Source of the DNA: JBLIRR01 sp049472395
GTDB lineage: Bacteria; SZUA-182; DTGQ01; JBLIRR01
DNA length: 64,000 nt
NCBI GenBank assembly: GCA_049472395.1
Contig: JBLIRR010000004.1
Coordinates: forward strand, 1 to 64,000
Direction: 5' to 3'
The position numbers and the translations under genes were made by a program. Under the pieces are notes generated by a model. That model saw only the letters and a program-made list of their open reading frames with translations, did not search any database and had not been told where the DNA came from. This document shows positions 1-8,530 of the stretch, piece by piece (position 1 is the first letter of the stretch; the number at the start of each line of letters is the position of its first letter).

Positions 1-369
1 ATTTATTGTAAGAATTCGAGCAACTGTTGCAATACTAATGATTCTTTTACCATCCTTTTGAAAAACTGTATCCAAACCTAATTTATCCCATAGTGCATTT
101 GCAATAGCTACATCAAGATATGCATAATGTTTTTCAACACAGATATCTTCAAATGATGTTACAATACTATTTGGGTTCTTTAATGCTTTGAGAAGATTAC
201 GCCACTTTTTCACTTCTTCGTCTGATAACTTTCCTAATTTAATAATAGTTTCCTTCTTATTTTTGCCATCTATCCAAAGCGGTCGTGCCAAGCTGTAAGA
301 ACGATATACCTTTCCTTTGTATCTGCTGGACCCCCAATCAAGATGAAGTTTTGATATATCTACTGACAT
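1..369 (-). CDS. IS1634-like transposase, N-terminal part only (cut by window edge)
   Basis: On the minus strand an ATG at 369 opens a frame that stays open for 123 codons to the window edge, so only the N-terminus is visible. The peptide has a basic strand (SSRYKGKVYRSYSLARPLW) followed by LGKLSDEEVKKWRNLL. This resembles the N-terminal region of IS1634-type DDE transposases, which typically read KGKxYxxY...LGxL. The DDE catalytic residues would lie outside the window, so activity cannot be judged. Family assignment is by recall of the N-terminal pattern and is moderate. It marks the left flank as transposon-rich. Confidence 0.55.
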   Translation of the reverse strand, partial: MSVDISKLHLDWGSSRYKGKVYRSYSLARPLWIDGKNKKETIIKLGKLSDEEVKKWRNLLKALKNPNSIVTSFEDICVEKHYAYLDVAIANALWDKLGLDTVFQKDGKRIISIATVARILTIN

Positions 370-597
370 TATTAGGCGTAATAAAATAGTTAATATCGTA
401 CAATATCTACTATTATATAATACTAATACAGAATGTCAAATATTTTTTCTTCGGCGTGTTAATGTTTATTATTTTTTACGTATCCTTATTTTTCAATGAG
501 TTAATCTATTTAAAAGTGATAAAGTGGTAAAGATAGGATTAAGGTATTTTGGTGGAAGGATGACAGCATTGATGCACCTGAAGATATAGGTACATGT

Positions 598-783
598 TTG
601 ATAACAATCAGCAATGGGGAAACGAGGGAAATCTTTATGGGAAGTTTTTCGTCTTTAAGCGATCTGGGGCTTAAGTTACATGAAATGACAGGATTGGCAT
701 TAGATGTGTTTGAGGGGTGGGGGTCATTTCCTAATTATCAGAAAGTACAAGGATTTTGCCGTGAGAAAAGAGAAAAGCAATAA
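598..783 (+). CDS. Small unrecognised ORF (61 aa), possibly the 3' part of a broken gene
   Basis: A TTG start at 598 gives 61 residues. The same frame is open further upstream to a stop at 520-522, reading WWKDDSIDAPEDIG, but there is no ATG, GTG or TTG there (only ATT at 538). It overlaps the start of the TPR gene. No family is recognised. The protein-like upstream peptide suggests a real but truncated gene; chance is the main alternative. Confidence 0.25.
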   Translation: MITISNGETREIFMGSFSSLSDLGLKLHEMTGLALDVFEGWGSFPNYQKVQGFCREKREKQ

Positions 784-1432
784 GAGCTATGAAAATGGAT
801 TAGTCTTTAAGGGGATCATTTTATTGATAGTCTTAGCAATCATTTCTCCAAATATCAGGAGTGCTTTTTTTGCAGCGGCTTACAATACTTTAGGGGATTA
901 CAATATTAAGAAAAAAGAATATTCCAAAGCCATCTCTAATTTCAGTGATGCTATTAAATTCAATCCAAAATCTGCTGTGGCTTACAATGGGCGGGGGATC
1001 GCTTATGCTGTCAAAAGTGAGTATGACCAGGCTAATTCTGATTTCAACAAGGCTATAGAATTAGATCAAAAATTTGCCGAGGCTCACTATAACATAGGTA
1101 AGCTCTATTATGAAAAAGGTGAGTATGCCGAAGCTATCTCTAAGTTCAACGATGCAATAGAATTAAACCAGAAATATATTTGGGCTCATAATATGAGGGG
1201 GCTTGCCTATAAAGAAAAAGGTCAATATGACCATGCAATATCTGACTTCAATATGGTTATAGAACTAGATCCCGCGAGTAGTATGGCCTATTACAATCGT
1301 GGACTTGCATACTATTTAAAGGAAGAATATAAAAAAGCTTGGGCGGATGTATCAAAGGCACAAATTTTAGGGTATCAAGTTCACCCTGGATTTCTCAACT
1401 GGCTTTATTTAAGAAGTTATAAAGAATACTAA
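761..1432 (+). CDS. Membrane-anchored TPR-repeat protein
   Basis: An N-terminal hydrophobic segment (GIILLIVLAII) is followed by a row of 34-residue tetratricopeptide repeats of the type AYNGRGIAYAVKSEYDQA, AHYNIGKLYYEKGEYAEA, AHNMRGLAYKEKGQYDHA and AYYNRGLAYYLKEEYKKA. These are protein-protein interaction scaffolds and the partner is unknown. I place the start at GTG 761, because an AAGG sits about 8 nt upstream and this gives a short basic N-terminus before the membrane helix. An in-frame ATG at 704 would add 19 residues. The gene lies 21 bp upstream of an alkaline phosphatase on the same strand, so the two could be co-transcribed. Confidence 0.8.
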   Translation: MRKEKSNKSYENGLVFKGIILLIVLAIISPNIRSAFFAAAYNTLGDYNIKKKEYSKAISNFSDAIKFNPKSAVAYNGRGIAYAVKSEYDQANSDFNKAIELDQKFAEAHYNIGKLYYEKGEYAEAISKFNDAIELNQKYIWAHNMRGLAYKEKGQYDHAISDFNMVIELDPASSMAYYNRGLAYYLKEEYKKAWADVSKAQILGYQVHPGFLNWLYLRSYKEY

Positions 1433-1453
1433 AAAATTAAAAGGAGCACAATT

Positions 1454-3088
1454 ATGAAAAGAGTAAATTATTTAGTTCTAATCAGTTTTTTTGCAGTAAT
1501 TCTATCATTTAATGGATGCCATACAAATGTAAAAAAGGCTATTCTAATAAACGAAACACAGTCAGGGACAATAAAGAACGCGATTATAATGATAGGGGAT
1601 GGAATGGGACCCCAAGCGGTTGGATTATTAAACTCATATGCTAAATATGCCCCACATTCCATTTACAAAGCTAAAGGAAGAACAACAGCCTTAGAAAAGG
1701 TTATTGAAACGGGCATCTTGGGACTTGTTTATCATGAAGCAGCAAATGTTCTTGTTACTGATTCTGCAGCATCGGCTACACAAATGGCGAGTGGTCAAAG
1801 CGCTTTATCAGAAACAATTGGAATTGATAAATATGGTAATCGCACAGAGACGATCCTTGAAATAGCAAAGAAAATGGGCAAATCTACCGGATTAGTTTCT
1901 GATACCCGCATTACCCATGCAACCTCTGCAGGCTTTGCAGCCCATCAAACTCATCGTTCCAAAGAAAATGCCATTGCTATAGATTTATTAAACAATAAGG
2001 TGGATGTTATGCTTTCTGGCGGACTGCGCCATTGGATTCCCAAAGAAGCCAATGATAAAAGCTCTGAAATTTACCAAAAATTAAAAGAGCGCACCGGAAA
2101 CAATGTCAGGATCGAATCCAAGCGAAACGATAGTCGAAATCTTTTAGATGAAGCTGAACATTATGGATATGCTTTAGCCTTCACAAAAGACCAATTAGCA
2201 CAAGCAAAAGAAAATAAGCTGTTGGGTTTATTCAGTTATTCTGCTATGCCTTTCAGAATTGATTTTGATGTGAATAACTCTAAACGAACCATCCCCTCCT
2301 TGCAAGAAATGACTATGAAAGCATTACAAATTCTGTCAAGAAATGAAAACGGATTTTTCTTGATGGTTGAATCGGGACTTATTGACTGGGGTGCTCATGA
2401 TAATGATGTCGGAACGCTTTTGCATGAAATGATACGATTTGATGAAACGCTCGCTTATATCTATGAATGGGTAAAAAATCGAAATGATACTTTATTCATA
2501 GTCACAGCGGATCATGAAACGGGTGGTTTTAGTTTCAGTTACTCAAGGAGAAATATCCCCAAAGCTCAAGATTTTCCGGGCACAGTTTTTAAGGGGGAAA
2601 AATTTAAGCCAAATTTTAACTTCGGAAGCTATGATATATTGGACAAAATTTATTATCAAAAAAGCAGTTATCAGAGTATGATGGATGAATTCGATGCATT
2701 ATCGCAAGAGCAGCGAACAGTTGGGGCTATGAAAAAGATTGTAAATACCAATAATGCATTCCCTATTACTGAGGCGGAAGCATCTGTGATATTGGAGGAG
2801 GAGATAAATGTATATTATGATCCAAATCATCAAGAACTCAACAAGAAATTATTTCCCAAAATCAATGATTTTGAAGAATTTTATGTTTATGGTGAGAGTA
2901 TCAGGAGAGACATTTTAGGGAGAATACTGTCAAAACAGCAAAATATCGTTTGGTCTACAGGAACTCACACTAATACACCGGTTCCCTTGATTGCCTGGGG
3001 ACCTAAAAAAGTTACTGAAAAATTCAGCAAGATGCTGCATACTACCAAATGGGCGCGTTATGCCATCGATGCGTTGTCAAATAATTAG
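1454..3088 (+). CDS. Alkaline phosphatase family lipoprotein
   Basis: This is a 544-residue PhoA-superfamily metallo-phosphomonoesterase that should release inorganic phosphate from phosphoesters outside the cytoplasm. A hydrophobic signal ends in a lipobox-like FNGC (Cys22), so it is probably lipid-anchored. Metal and catalytic motifs are in order: MIGDGMG (about 46-52), VTDSAASATQMASG with the catalytic Ser near 103, ESGLIDWGAHDND (about 309), TADHETGG (about 351) and GTHTNTPVPL near the C-terminus. All expected ligands appear present. It has a good ribosome-binding site (AAGGAG) before the ATG. A TPR membrane protein precedes it. No Pho box was recognised upstream. Confidence 0.93.
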   Translation: MKRVNYLVLISFFAVILSFNGCHTNVKKAILINETQSGTIKNAIIMIGDGMGPQAVGLLNSYAKYAPHSIYKAKGRTTALEKVIETGILGLVYHEAANVLVTDSAASATQMASGQSALSETIGIDKYGNRTETILEIAKKMGKSTGLVSDTRITHATSAGFAAHQTHRSKENAIAIDLLNNKVDVMLSGGLRHWIPKEANDKSSEIYQKLKERTGNNVRIESKRNDSRNLLDEAEHYGYALAFTKDQLAQAKENKLLGLFSYSAMPFRIDFDVNNSKRTIPSLQEMTMKALQILSRNENGFFLMVESGLIDWGAHDNDVGTLLHEMIRFDETLAYIYEWVKNRNDTLFIVTADHETGGFSFSYSRRNIPKAQDFPGTVFKGEKFKPNFNFGSYDILDKIYYQKSSYQSMMDEFDALSQEQRTVGAMKKIVNTNNAFPITEAEASVILEEEINVYYDPNHQELNKKLFPKINDFEEFYVYGESIRRDILGRILSKQQNIVWSTGTHTNTPVPLIAWGPKKVTEKFSKMLHTTKWARYAIDALSNN

Positions 3089-3104
3089 AATATAATGGAA
3101 TTGG

Positions 3105-3325
3105 TTTTCAGTAAGTCTTTCACTGCGAACATTCAAATGCTTCTTAATAAATTAGTAAGGATTTGTTCGCTCCGTGTCAAGAATGGTAAAAAATAAAGCC
3201 CAGTTAATTCATTGATTTAACTGGGCTTCAGAATAAAAACTCCCCATAGCGGGTGAGTTTCGCAACTTTTGTTTTTTATATGAGCCAGAGTTAGAGATTG
3301 ATTTTTCTGAAATTAATCTACTTGT
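3105..3325. repeat. Broken island unit E1: AlbA-ATPase remnant, right-end arm, tRNA-Asn terminator copy
   Basis: Two short pieces of the AlbA ATPase gene are joined here: TTGGTTTTCAGTAAGT (its C-terminal coding part) runs straight into CACTGCGAACATTCAAATGC (its middle). The right-end arm TTTGTTCGCTCCGTGT follows at 3162-3177, then a perfect 12-bp hairpin (3196-3228) with AAGCCCAGTTAA/TTAACTGGGCTT arms, then AAAACTCCCC. The same order occurs at 15.5 kb and, more completely, at 30.5 and 32.6 kb. The 3229-3325 flank is also shared with 15610-15715. It reads as the right end of an otherwise lost mobile unit. Nothing else is seen between the phosphatase and 3444. Confidence 0.75.
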
Positions 3326-3443
3326 TGCTAAGGATATATCAGTCAACCATTAGAAAAGAAACTTTTAGAGATGTGCAGGATAAGGTTAATTACCAGAAAG
3401 CGTAAAAATCAAAAACAACAGAATACTCCAGAAGAGAACTATT

Positions 3444-3982
3444 TCATTCTTTTTTTCGCTCAGGATATTTCTCTTTCCAGGAAATAATTTTCATGAGTGC
3501 CAGACCTGACAAAGTAGGTAACTTGATGTCAATTTCAGGATCAGAGCTTAATCTAACTGTAATTGAGTATTCATAAGCCTCTTTGAAGCCGACCAAGCTC
3601 ATGAATATTTTATGTTCTGGCGGTCATAGCTAATGAGCCTGTTTTTATCCGCAATAGAACCTAATGGCACTATGTCTATCAAGACAGAATTGAATCTGAG
3701 TCTTTGCTGTTCCTTTGTTGATGCTAATTGCCCTGTATCTATCAATGCGGCCTTCAATTGATTAAATTGCTCCCAACTCGCAACTTTTACTGCCAGATCG
3801 ATGTCTCTCGTCATTCTTGGTGGTTTGATGCCGTAGCAATATTTAAGAATGAAGTCCCTTGCAGAAGCACCAACCACAAAAAAAGGAATACTCAAAGAGT
3901 CGGCTATCCTCTTTAAGAGAGCAAGGGCTCCCACAGTCTGTTGATCAATCTTCCCTGATAAGTCGAATAATATATTGCTCAT
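3444..3982 (-). pseudogene. AbiEii-like nucleotidyltransferase toxin, frameshifted
   Basis: The 5' portion encodes a nucleotidyltransferase fold with FFVVGASARDFIL, TRDIDLAVKVASW and SVLIDIVPLG, as in the AbiEii/AbiGii toxin family. The open frame stops after 127 codons. A shifted frame continues the family sequence (KIFMSLVGFKEAYEYSI, then IKLPTLSGLALMKIISWKE) to a stop at 3444-3446. A single small indel near 3622-3632 therefore splits the gene. It overlaps the end of an AbiEi-like fragment upstream, the usual antitoxin-toxin order of type IV systems. It is probably inactive unless the frameshift is programmed or a sequencing error. Confidence 0.75.
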
Positions 3983-4154
3983 AAATCATTTTTGCAGTCT
4001 CAATATTCCTCTGATTCCCGGTTGCTAGGAGATCCGCATAAATAAGGATCGGGTGCACCATGTCTTCATGTTGCCATATTTCAACAGTCTCCCAGAATCG
4101 TTCGAGGATCTCAACGTCGCCTGATGGATTTTTTCTGAGTCTATTTTCAAGCAA
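3945..4154 (-). pseudogene. AbiEi-like antitoxin, C-terminal fragment
   Basis: This is a 69-residue fragment containing HPILIYADLLATGNQRNIETAKMI, which resembles the C-terminal helical part of AbiEi-type transcriptional antitoxins that sit upstream of AbiEii nucleotidyltransferases. The N-terminal winged helix is missing, because homology stops at about 4154, where an unrelated alcohol dehydrogenase fragment on the other strand begins. Its end overlaps the toxin start by about 38 bp, indicating a former two-gene operon. The antitoxin assignment rests on partner context and on recall of the motif. Confidence 0.5.
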
Positions 4155-4822
4155 AAGTTGATTTTATTCTGGCCGTTGGCGGCGGTTCCGTGATTGACGG
4201 AACGAAATTCATTTGTCTGGCATCTCATTATAGTGGCGATGCCCATGATTTGTTACAATATGGTTTTGCGCGCATTCCATCTGACATCCTTGAAGATGTT
4301 GTTCCGTTTGGCACTGTATTAACTCTGCCGGCAACAGGGTTTGAGATGAATAGCGGAGCTGTAATCAGTTATGGACACGGGAAATTTCCGGTCTTGAGTG
4401 AGATGGTATTCCCTAAATTCTCCATACTCGATCCAACGTATACGTTTACTCTTCCTAGAATTCAAGTGGCCAATGGTATCGCAGATGCGTTTGTCCATAC
4501 CGCTGAACAATACATAACCTATCCAGTTGACGCCAAGGTGCAAGACAGATGGGCTGAAGGTATCTTACAGACCTTAATTGAAATTGGAACAAGCACCATA
4601 AATGAACCGGAAAATTATGATGTAAGGGCAAATCATGTGTGGAGTGCAACCATGGCATTGAACGGTATCATTGCCGCAGGCGTTCCGCAGGATTGGGCCA
4701 CCCATATGATAGGCCATGAACTCACTGCATTGTTTGGTATTGATCACGGCATGACTGCTCTTTCGGAAACTCAGGGCATCACGCCTGATATTAGTCAGAA
4801 AATTCTTGAGACTGCGATGTGA
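4151..4822 (+). pseudogene. Iron-containing alcohol dehydrogenase remnant (N-terminus and C-terminal domain middle lost)
   Basis: The frame starts abruptly inside a group III iron alcohol dehydrogenase: FILAVGGGSVIDG (NAD(P)-binding loop), LTLPATGFEMNSGAVI, then the metal-binding region with HTAEQY and HMIGHELTALFGIDHG. After DHG it jumps directly to TALSETQGITPDISQKIL, the extreme C-terminus of YqhD/BDH-type proteins. So roughly the first 90 residues are absent and an in-frame deletion has removed most of the C-terminal helical domain. It is not expected to be functional. A related dehydrogenase lies at 10.3 kb, but this copy has different codon use and clear divergence. Confidence 0.75.
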
Positions 4823-4897
4823 TTTTTCCAGAAACAATATAATGAACATGGATTTCAACAGGCCTTAAAATTTGGTTTAAGATTTCAATGGGGGAAT

Positions 4898-5181
4898 GTG
4901 CCTGATGAAGCCTTTAGGGCAATAATTCTAGATGAACCGGTGATGAGAGGTGTTGCTGGGATTGTCAGATACAGAGATGAGTTTAATGAGGCTAGATATC
5001 TTGAATATCTCGATAAGGTACCTCACTCTACCTATAGAGATATAGAAGATGAATTCAATATCACTAAAGCACGAGTGAGCCAGATGATTGCAATTAGTTA
5101 CTAAACTGCCAAAAGAGATAACTGGTTTTATTGTTAATAATGATGGGAAGGAGACGTTTACTGAGAGACAGTTGAGATACC
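4898..5181 (+). pseudogene. ParB-like HTH gene remnant of island unit E2
   Basis: From about 4980 the sequence matches the HTH genes at 7.2, 16.9 and 30.6 kb (YLEYLDKVPHSTYRDIEDEF then ITKARVSQMIA). A one-base change in length near 5091 shifts the frame and creates a stop at 5104. The nucleotide match continues to CAGTTGAGA at about 5181 and then breaks directly into antisense AlbA ATPase sequence. The N-terminal 25 residues do not match the other copies, so the 5' side has also been replaced. This is a decayed copy. Confidence 0.7.
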
Positions 5182-5405
5182 TTGCCCATACGATGAAATA
5201 AGTCCGCAATTATTAAATTTCTCCGGATTGATTCCTTACCAAAGTTAGCCTTGGTAATGTCTGATGGAAGTCCTCCCGGATTTACAATGACTACTCGGCT
5301 ATCATATATTTCTATATATATACTGGTTCCTCTCATACTATAATCTCTGTGAACAATAGCATTTACTGATGCTTCATGCAAAGAATCTAGGGGGGCTCAT
5401 AAATT
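5182..5405 (-). pseudogene. AlbA_2/Schlafen-like ATPase remnant of island unit E2
   Basis: On the minus strand this fragment encodes NAIVHRDYSMRGTSIYIEIY, VVIVNPGGLPSDITKANFG and ADLFHRMGK, nearly identical to the middle of the intact ATPase at 31073-32470. Both ends are lost. The 3' side is fused to the HTH remnant and the 5' side ends near 5405. The convergent HTH-ATPase arrangement of the intact unit is kept, but about 0.9 kb between the two has been deleted. Confidence 0.75.
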
Positions 5406-5474
5406 ATAAAGCTCCTTTTGCAAACGGATGGTGTTTTGATAATGCACAGTTCAAAAAGTGAGTGCTTGGCCGAA

Positions 5475-6692
5475 TCAATAAAGGAAACCGGCTAGGTAGA
5501 GTGGGATTGTATTAGTGATACCAGTTTCAATTCCGTCTTTGAAGATGAATGCATTATTAAGATTCTTAATCTGTTTTTTCTTTTTCGAGGGCCCGCCTAC
5601 CTCTATCTCGTATCTTTTTCCCTTATAATGAAGCAGAAAGTCGGCATGGAGAGAAGAATAAAGCTGATGAATAGACGCGACCTGACCAGCGAAAAAGGAT
5701 TCCCTAATATTTCCTTTATCAATATCGCTTTTCCATGTTTCCTGGGCAATAGCATAATATAAATCCGGGCTTTTAAAAAGTATCTTGGAATTCTTGAACG
5801 CCCGGACGTTCCGAGATTCAGTCCGCACTAAATGAACAAGTTCTGCCCTCTCCAGCAAGTCAAAATACTCATAAAGGGTATCGCGGGATATACCTACCTC
5901 AATTTTCAGGGATTCCAGATTAAATAGTGGTATCTTACTGATAGCGATAAAAGCTAATAATTTTTTTAATTTTAAACTGGATACTGACTTTAATGATTTT
6001 ATTGTGCTGATATCTTCGTAGATGACTTTATCAATCACGTTTGATAAAATATTATAGTATTCTTCAGAGGAAAAATCTAAAAAAAAGGGAAAACTGCCAG
6101 TCATTAAATATTTATTGAACTCGCCCAGTATTGTTTTCAATGAAGACAATTCGCCAGTAAGACGAACATGGTCTTCAATAATCTGAGAAAAAGAATACTT
6201 TGGCAACTTTTTCATTTGTGTCATCTCCAAATATTCTCTAAATGAAAGTGGTTTCAATGAATAAAGAACACTCCTTCGGGAAAGGTCTCCTTTTTCAAAC
6301 AGTATATTTAATGCTGAACTCCCCATTACAATAAATCTTTTATCAGGGTATGCGTCATACAGAGCTTTGATATCGAGACTCCAATCCTGTTGCTTATGTA
6401 CCTCGTCAATGATCACGCACTCACCATAGTATTTGAAATACTCAGCTACTGCCCGGTAAATTCCTTCTTTCAGGACGAGAGGATTATCTGCTGAAAGATA
6501 AAGGCACTTTTCCCTATCATTATATTTTTTCAAATAGTGCTGTAAAACCAATGTAGTTTTTCCTGTTCCCCTTGCTCCAGTAATGATGATAAGACGATTA
6601 TCCCAGTTGATTTTCTTATAAAGATAGCGGCTGAACTCCAAGGGAACGTATTTTATTCGTCTATTCATAATACTGAAAAATTCTTCAAGCAT
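5475..6692 (-). CDS. AAA-family ATPase with DUF4143-like C-terminus
   Basis: This 405-residue protein has a Walker A GARGTGKTT near residue 40, a Walker B CVIIDEVH, and a sensor-like FIVMGSSALNI. A helical and winged-helix-like region follows, then a nuclease-like C-terminal segment (ADFLLHYKGKRYEIEVGG) as in the AAA_14/DUF4143 family. Members are common in accessory DNA and their role is uncertain; some are linked to toxin-antitoxin or restriction-like functions. An AAGGAG sits 7 nt before the ATG at 6692, fixing the start. It stands alone between two broken island units. A paralogue of similar layout lies at 13.5 kb, but the two are not close copies. Confidence 0.85.
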   Translation of the reverse strand: MLEEFFSIMNRRIKYVPLEFSRYLYKKINWDNRLIIITGARGTGKTTLVLQHYLKKYNDREKCLYLSADNPLVLKEGIYRAVAEYFKYYGECVIIDEVHKQQDWSLDIKALYDAYPDKRFIVMGSSALNILFEKGDLSRRSVLYSLKPLSFREYLEMTQMKKLPKYSFSQIIEDHVRLTGELSSLKTILGEFNKYLMTGSFPFFLDFSSEEYYNILSNVIDKVIYEDISTIKSLKSVSSLKLKKLLAFIAISKIPLFNLESLKIEVGISRDTLYEYFDLLERAELVHLVRTESRNVRAFKNSKILFKSPDLYYAIAQETWKSDIDKGNIRESFFAGQVASIHQLYSSLHADFLLHYKGKRYEIEVGGPSKKKKQIKNLNNAFIFKDGIETGITNTIPLYLAGFLY

Positions 6693-7056
6693 TAATATCT
6701 CCTTTTATTGTCAATCTAACTAGATAATTTATCCATAAAAATGTATATCATACTCGATAAAATAATACCATATATGTCTATTATAGTCGATAAAATAATT
6801 ATTTCAAATCGGAATGCTTATCAATAATTTTTCAGCTAAAAGAATTGCTCATGATATCAATAGGTTATAGCATTTCTAGCATTATTTTAAAAGTATCAAA
6901 AAACTCCATATAAAAATATCCTTAAATTTCAATAATAAATTCCCCAAAATTCTTTCAAATAAATTGTATTTTATAGGGGGATGGAGTTTTGACAAACCAT
7001 AGATTATTTCTTTTGGAGGATTCAAGAAATAGCTTAAAAGTCTTTTAATGAAATAA
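6693..7056. other. AT-rich intergenic region without a recognised gene
   Basis: The region carries low-complexity AT stretches and a small direct repeat near 6755-6790 (both halves read TCGATAAAATAAT). No protein with family features was seen in either strand. It is bounded on the right by the terminator-like hairpin of island unit E3. A minus-strand frame of 65 codons exists but has no ribosome-binding site or family pattern. Confidence 0.4.
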
Positions 7057-7126
7057 AAGCCCTTTGATTCTGAGATCAAAGGGCTTAAAAAGTAGAACTC
7101 CCCGATCGTTACACTCAGCGAACAAA
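7057..7126. repeat. Left-end module of island unit E3 (hairpin, tRNA-Asn 3' piece, left arm)
   Basis: A perfect 12-bp hairpin (7057-7086, arms AAGCCCTTTGAT/ATCAAAGGGCTT) is followed by AACTCCCCGATCGTT and the left arm ACACTCAGCGAACAAA at 7111-7126. The core AACTCCCCGA equals the 3' end of the tRNA-Asn gene as read on the plus strand. Copies with the same layout lie at 16.8 and 30.5 kb. The hairpin stem differs in sequence from the other copies but keeps the GCCC/GGGC base, so the structure rather than the sequence is preserved. Confidence 0.75.
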
Positions 7127-7181
7127 TTTAAGCAAGACGGTTGCTGAGATAATCCCCTGTTTTTACAGATTTAACAACAAG

Positions 7182-7577
7182 ATGAAAGCATTATGCAAAG
7201 GCCAAAAGAAAGAATCTATTCCAAAGGAAAAGATTTTCACCCAAAGAGAGTGGCGTCATTATCTGAACCAGGCAATAAGGAAAAATCCTATAATCGAAGG
7301 ATATAAATATTTTGAGTGCCTGCAAGAATCTCCTGATTCGACTTACAGTGCCGTAGCAGAAAAATTCAATATCAGCAAGGCACGCGTGTGTCAGATGATA
7401 GCACTGGTTATAAGATTGCCAAGAGAAATAATAGATTTTATTGTCGATAAAAATGATCCTCAATTCCTTAGCCACTTTACCGAGAGGAAGCTTCGGCCAT
7501 TGACTTTACTGGAGTTTGATGAGGAGAAGGTTGATCGGTTCAAGGAGATGGTGGAAAGCTGTTCAGAAAAAAACTAA
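7182..7577 (+). CDS. ParB/KorB-like helix-turn-helix protein, island unit E3 copy
   Basis: This 131-residue protein carries the HTH STYSAVAEKF followed by NISKARVCQMIALVIRLP, with the recognition-helix pattern of ParB/KorB-type DNA-binding domains. It has a basic N-terminus (CKGQKKESIPKEK) and a conserved tail FTERKLRPLTLLEFD. Paralogues lie at 4.9 (broken), 16.9 and 30.6 kb. The frame is also conserved upstream of the ATG at 7182, back to about 7137 (TVAEIIPCFYRF...), so translation may start earlier at a non-standard codon. The stop overlaps the stop of the convergent AraC gene by 4 bp. I infer a role in unit maintenance or mobility. Confidence 0.75.
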   Translation: MKALCKGQKKESIPKEKIFTQREWRHYLNQAIRKNPIIEGYKYFECLQESPDSTYSAVAEKFNISKARVCQMIALVIRLPREIIDFIVDKNDPQFLSHFTERKLRPLTLLEFDEEKVDRFKEMVESCSEKN

Positions 7578-8530
7578 GGATGTATCTGTCTTCCCTCTCT
7601 GGCAGTCATTTCCCGTAAACTTATGATATCGCGTAAGGGTGGCGCGCCAAACAGACGGCTGTACTCTCGGCTGAACTGAGAAGGGCTCTCATAGCCTACC
7701 TCAAACGCCGCGGTAGCTGCATCTTGCAACTCAGTGAGCATCAACCGTCGCGCTTCATTTAAACGCAACCATTTTTGGTACTGCAGCGGACTCATGGCTG
7801 TGAGCTCTCGAAAATGATGGTGGAAGGTCGATGTACTCATATTGACTTGTGCTGCGAGGTCATCGATACGCAACGGTTGTGTGAAGTTACCCTTCAACCA
7901 ATCGATTGCCCGCGCTATCTGATGGCTTTGGCTTCCCACCGACACCATCTGGCGCAGACGGGCACCTTGATCGCCCACAAGTAAACGGTAAAAAATTTCC
8001 CGCTTGATAATCGGTGCAAGAATCGGTATATCCTTCGGTTCATCAAGCAAATCGATCAACCGCTGAAAGGCATTGATCAGTGGCAACGAGACCTCCCCTG
8101 TCGCCATCCCACGCTTTGATTGCTTTAGCGGTGGCGATGCGAGATTGCTGTCCACCATCAACTGCGACATCTCGTGTAGATCGAGTTTTAGTACAAGCCC
8201 CAAATAAGGCTTGTCCCTGCTCGCTTTAATGATTTGCACAAATGTGGGAAGGTCCACAGATGTGACTAAATAATGATGCTCGTCATACACATACGTATCG
8301 TCTCCAAGCAACACGCGCTTGGCCCCTTGTGCGATTAAGCAAATGCGCGGTTCATACAAAATGCTCGTGGGCTGGGTCGGTTCTTCAATAAGATAAAGTG
8401 CCAAGGCCGGGATTGCTGTCATGGACTGGTCGCCTTTATCGGTCCATCGGGCAATGCTCCTTCCCAATGCTTCAAGCGCAATTTCCATGCTATTATTCGC
8501 AAATGCCCGATTTACAAACTGTTTTTGCAT
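7574..8530 (-). CDS. AraC-family transcriptional regulator, YqhC-like
   Basis: This 318-residue regulator has an N-terminal AraC-type sensory cupin region (SILYEPRICLIAQGAKRVLLG, then VTSVDLPTFVQI) and a C-terminal double HTH (LRIDDLAAQVNMSTSTFHHH and AAFEVGYESPSQFSREYSRLFG). The N-terminal type is that of YqhC, the E. coli activator of the yqhD-dkgA aldehyde-reductase genes. It is transcribed divergently from a plus-strand block that contains just such a dehydrogenase and an aldo-keto reductase. I infer that it controls that block, probably in response to reactive aldehydes. The 236-bp divergent region would hold both promoters. Confidence 0.88.
   Translation of the reverse strand: MQKQFVNRAFANNSMEIALEALGRSIARWTDKGDQSMTAIPALALYLIEEPTQPTSILYEPRICLIAQGAKRVLLGDDTYVYDEHHYLVTSVDLPTFVQIIKASRDKPYLGLVLKLDLHEMSQLMVDSNLASPPLKQSKRGMATGEVSLPLINAFQRLIDLLDEPKDIPILAPIIKREIFYRLLVGDQGARLRQMVSVGSQSHQIARAIDWLKGNFTQPLRIDDLAAQVNMSTSTFHHHFRELTAMSPLQYQKWLRLNEARRLMLTELQDAATAAFEVGYESPSQFSREYSRLFGAPPLRDIISLREMTAREGRQIHP

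Noticed and set aside
4574..4858. Antisense frames across the dehydrogenase remnant and other GC-richer genes (also 10876-11376, 11413-11934, 59412-59702)
   Set aside because: They lie opposite clearly conserved coding sequence and show no family motifs, so they are mirror artefacts.
6882..7079. 65-codon minus-strand frame in the 6.7-7.1 kb gap
   Set aside because: No ribosome-binding site, low-complexity AT-rich composition and overlap with the unit hairpin; no family pattern.
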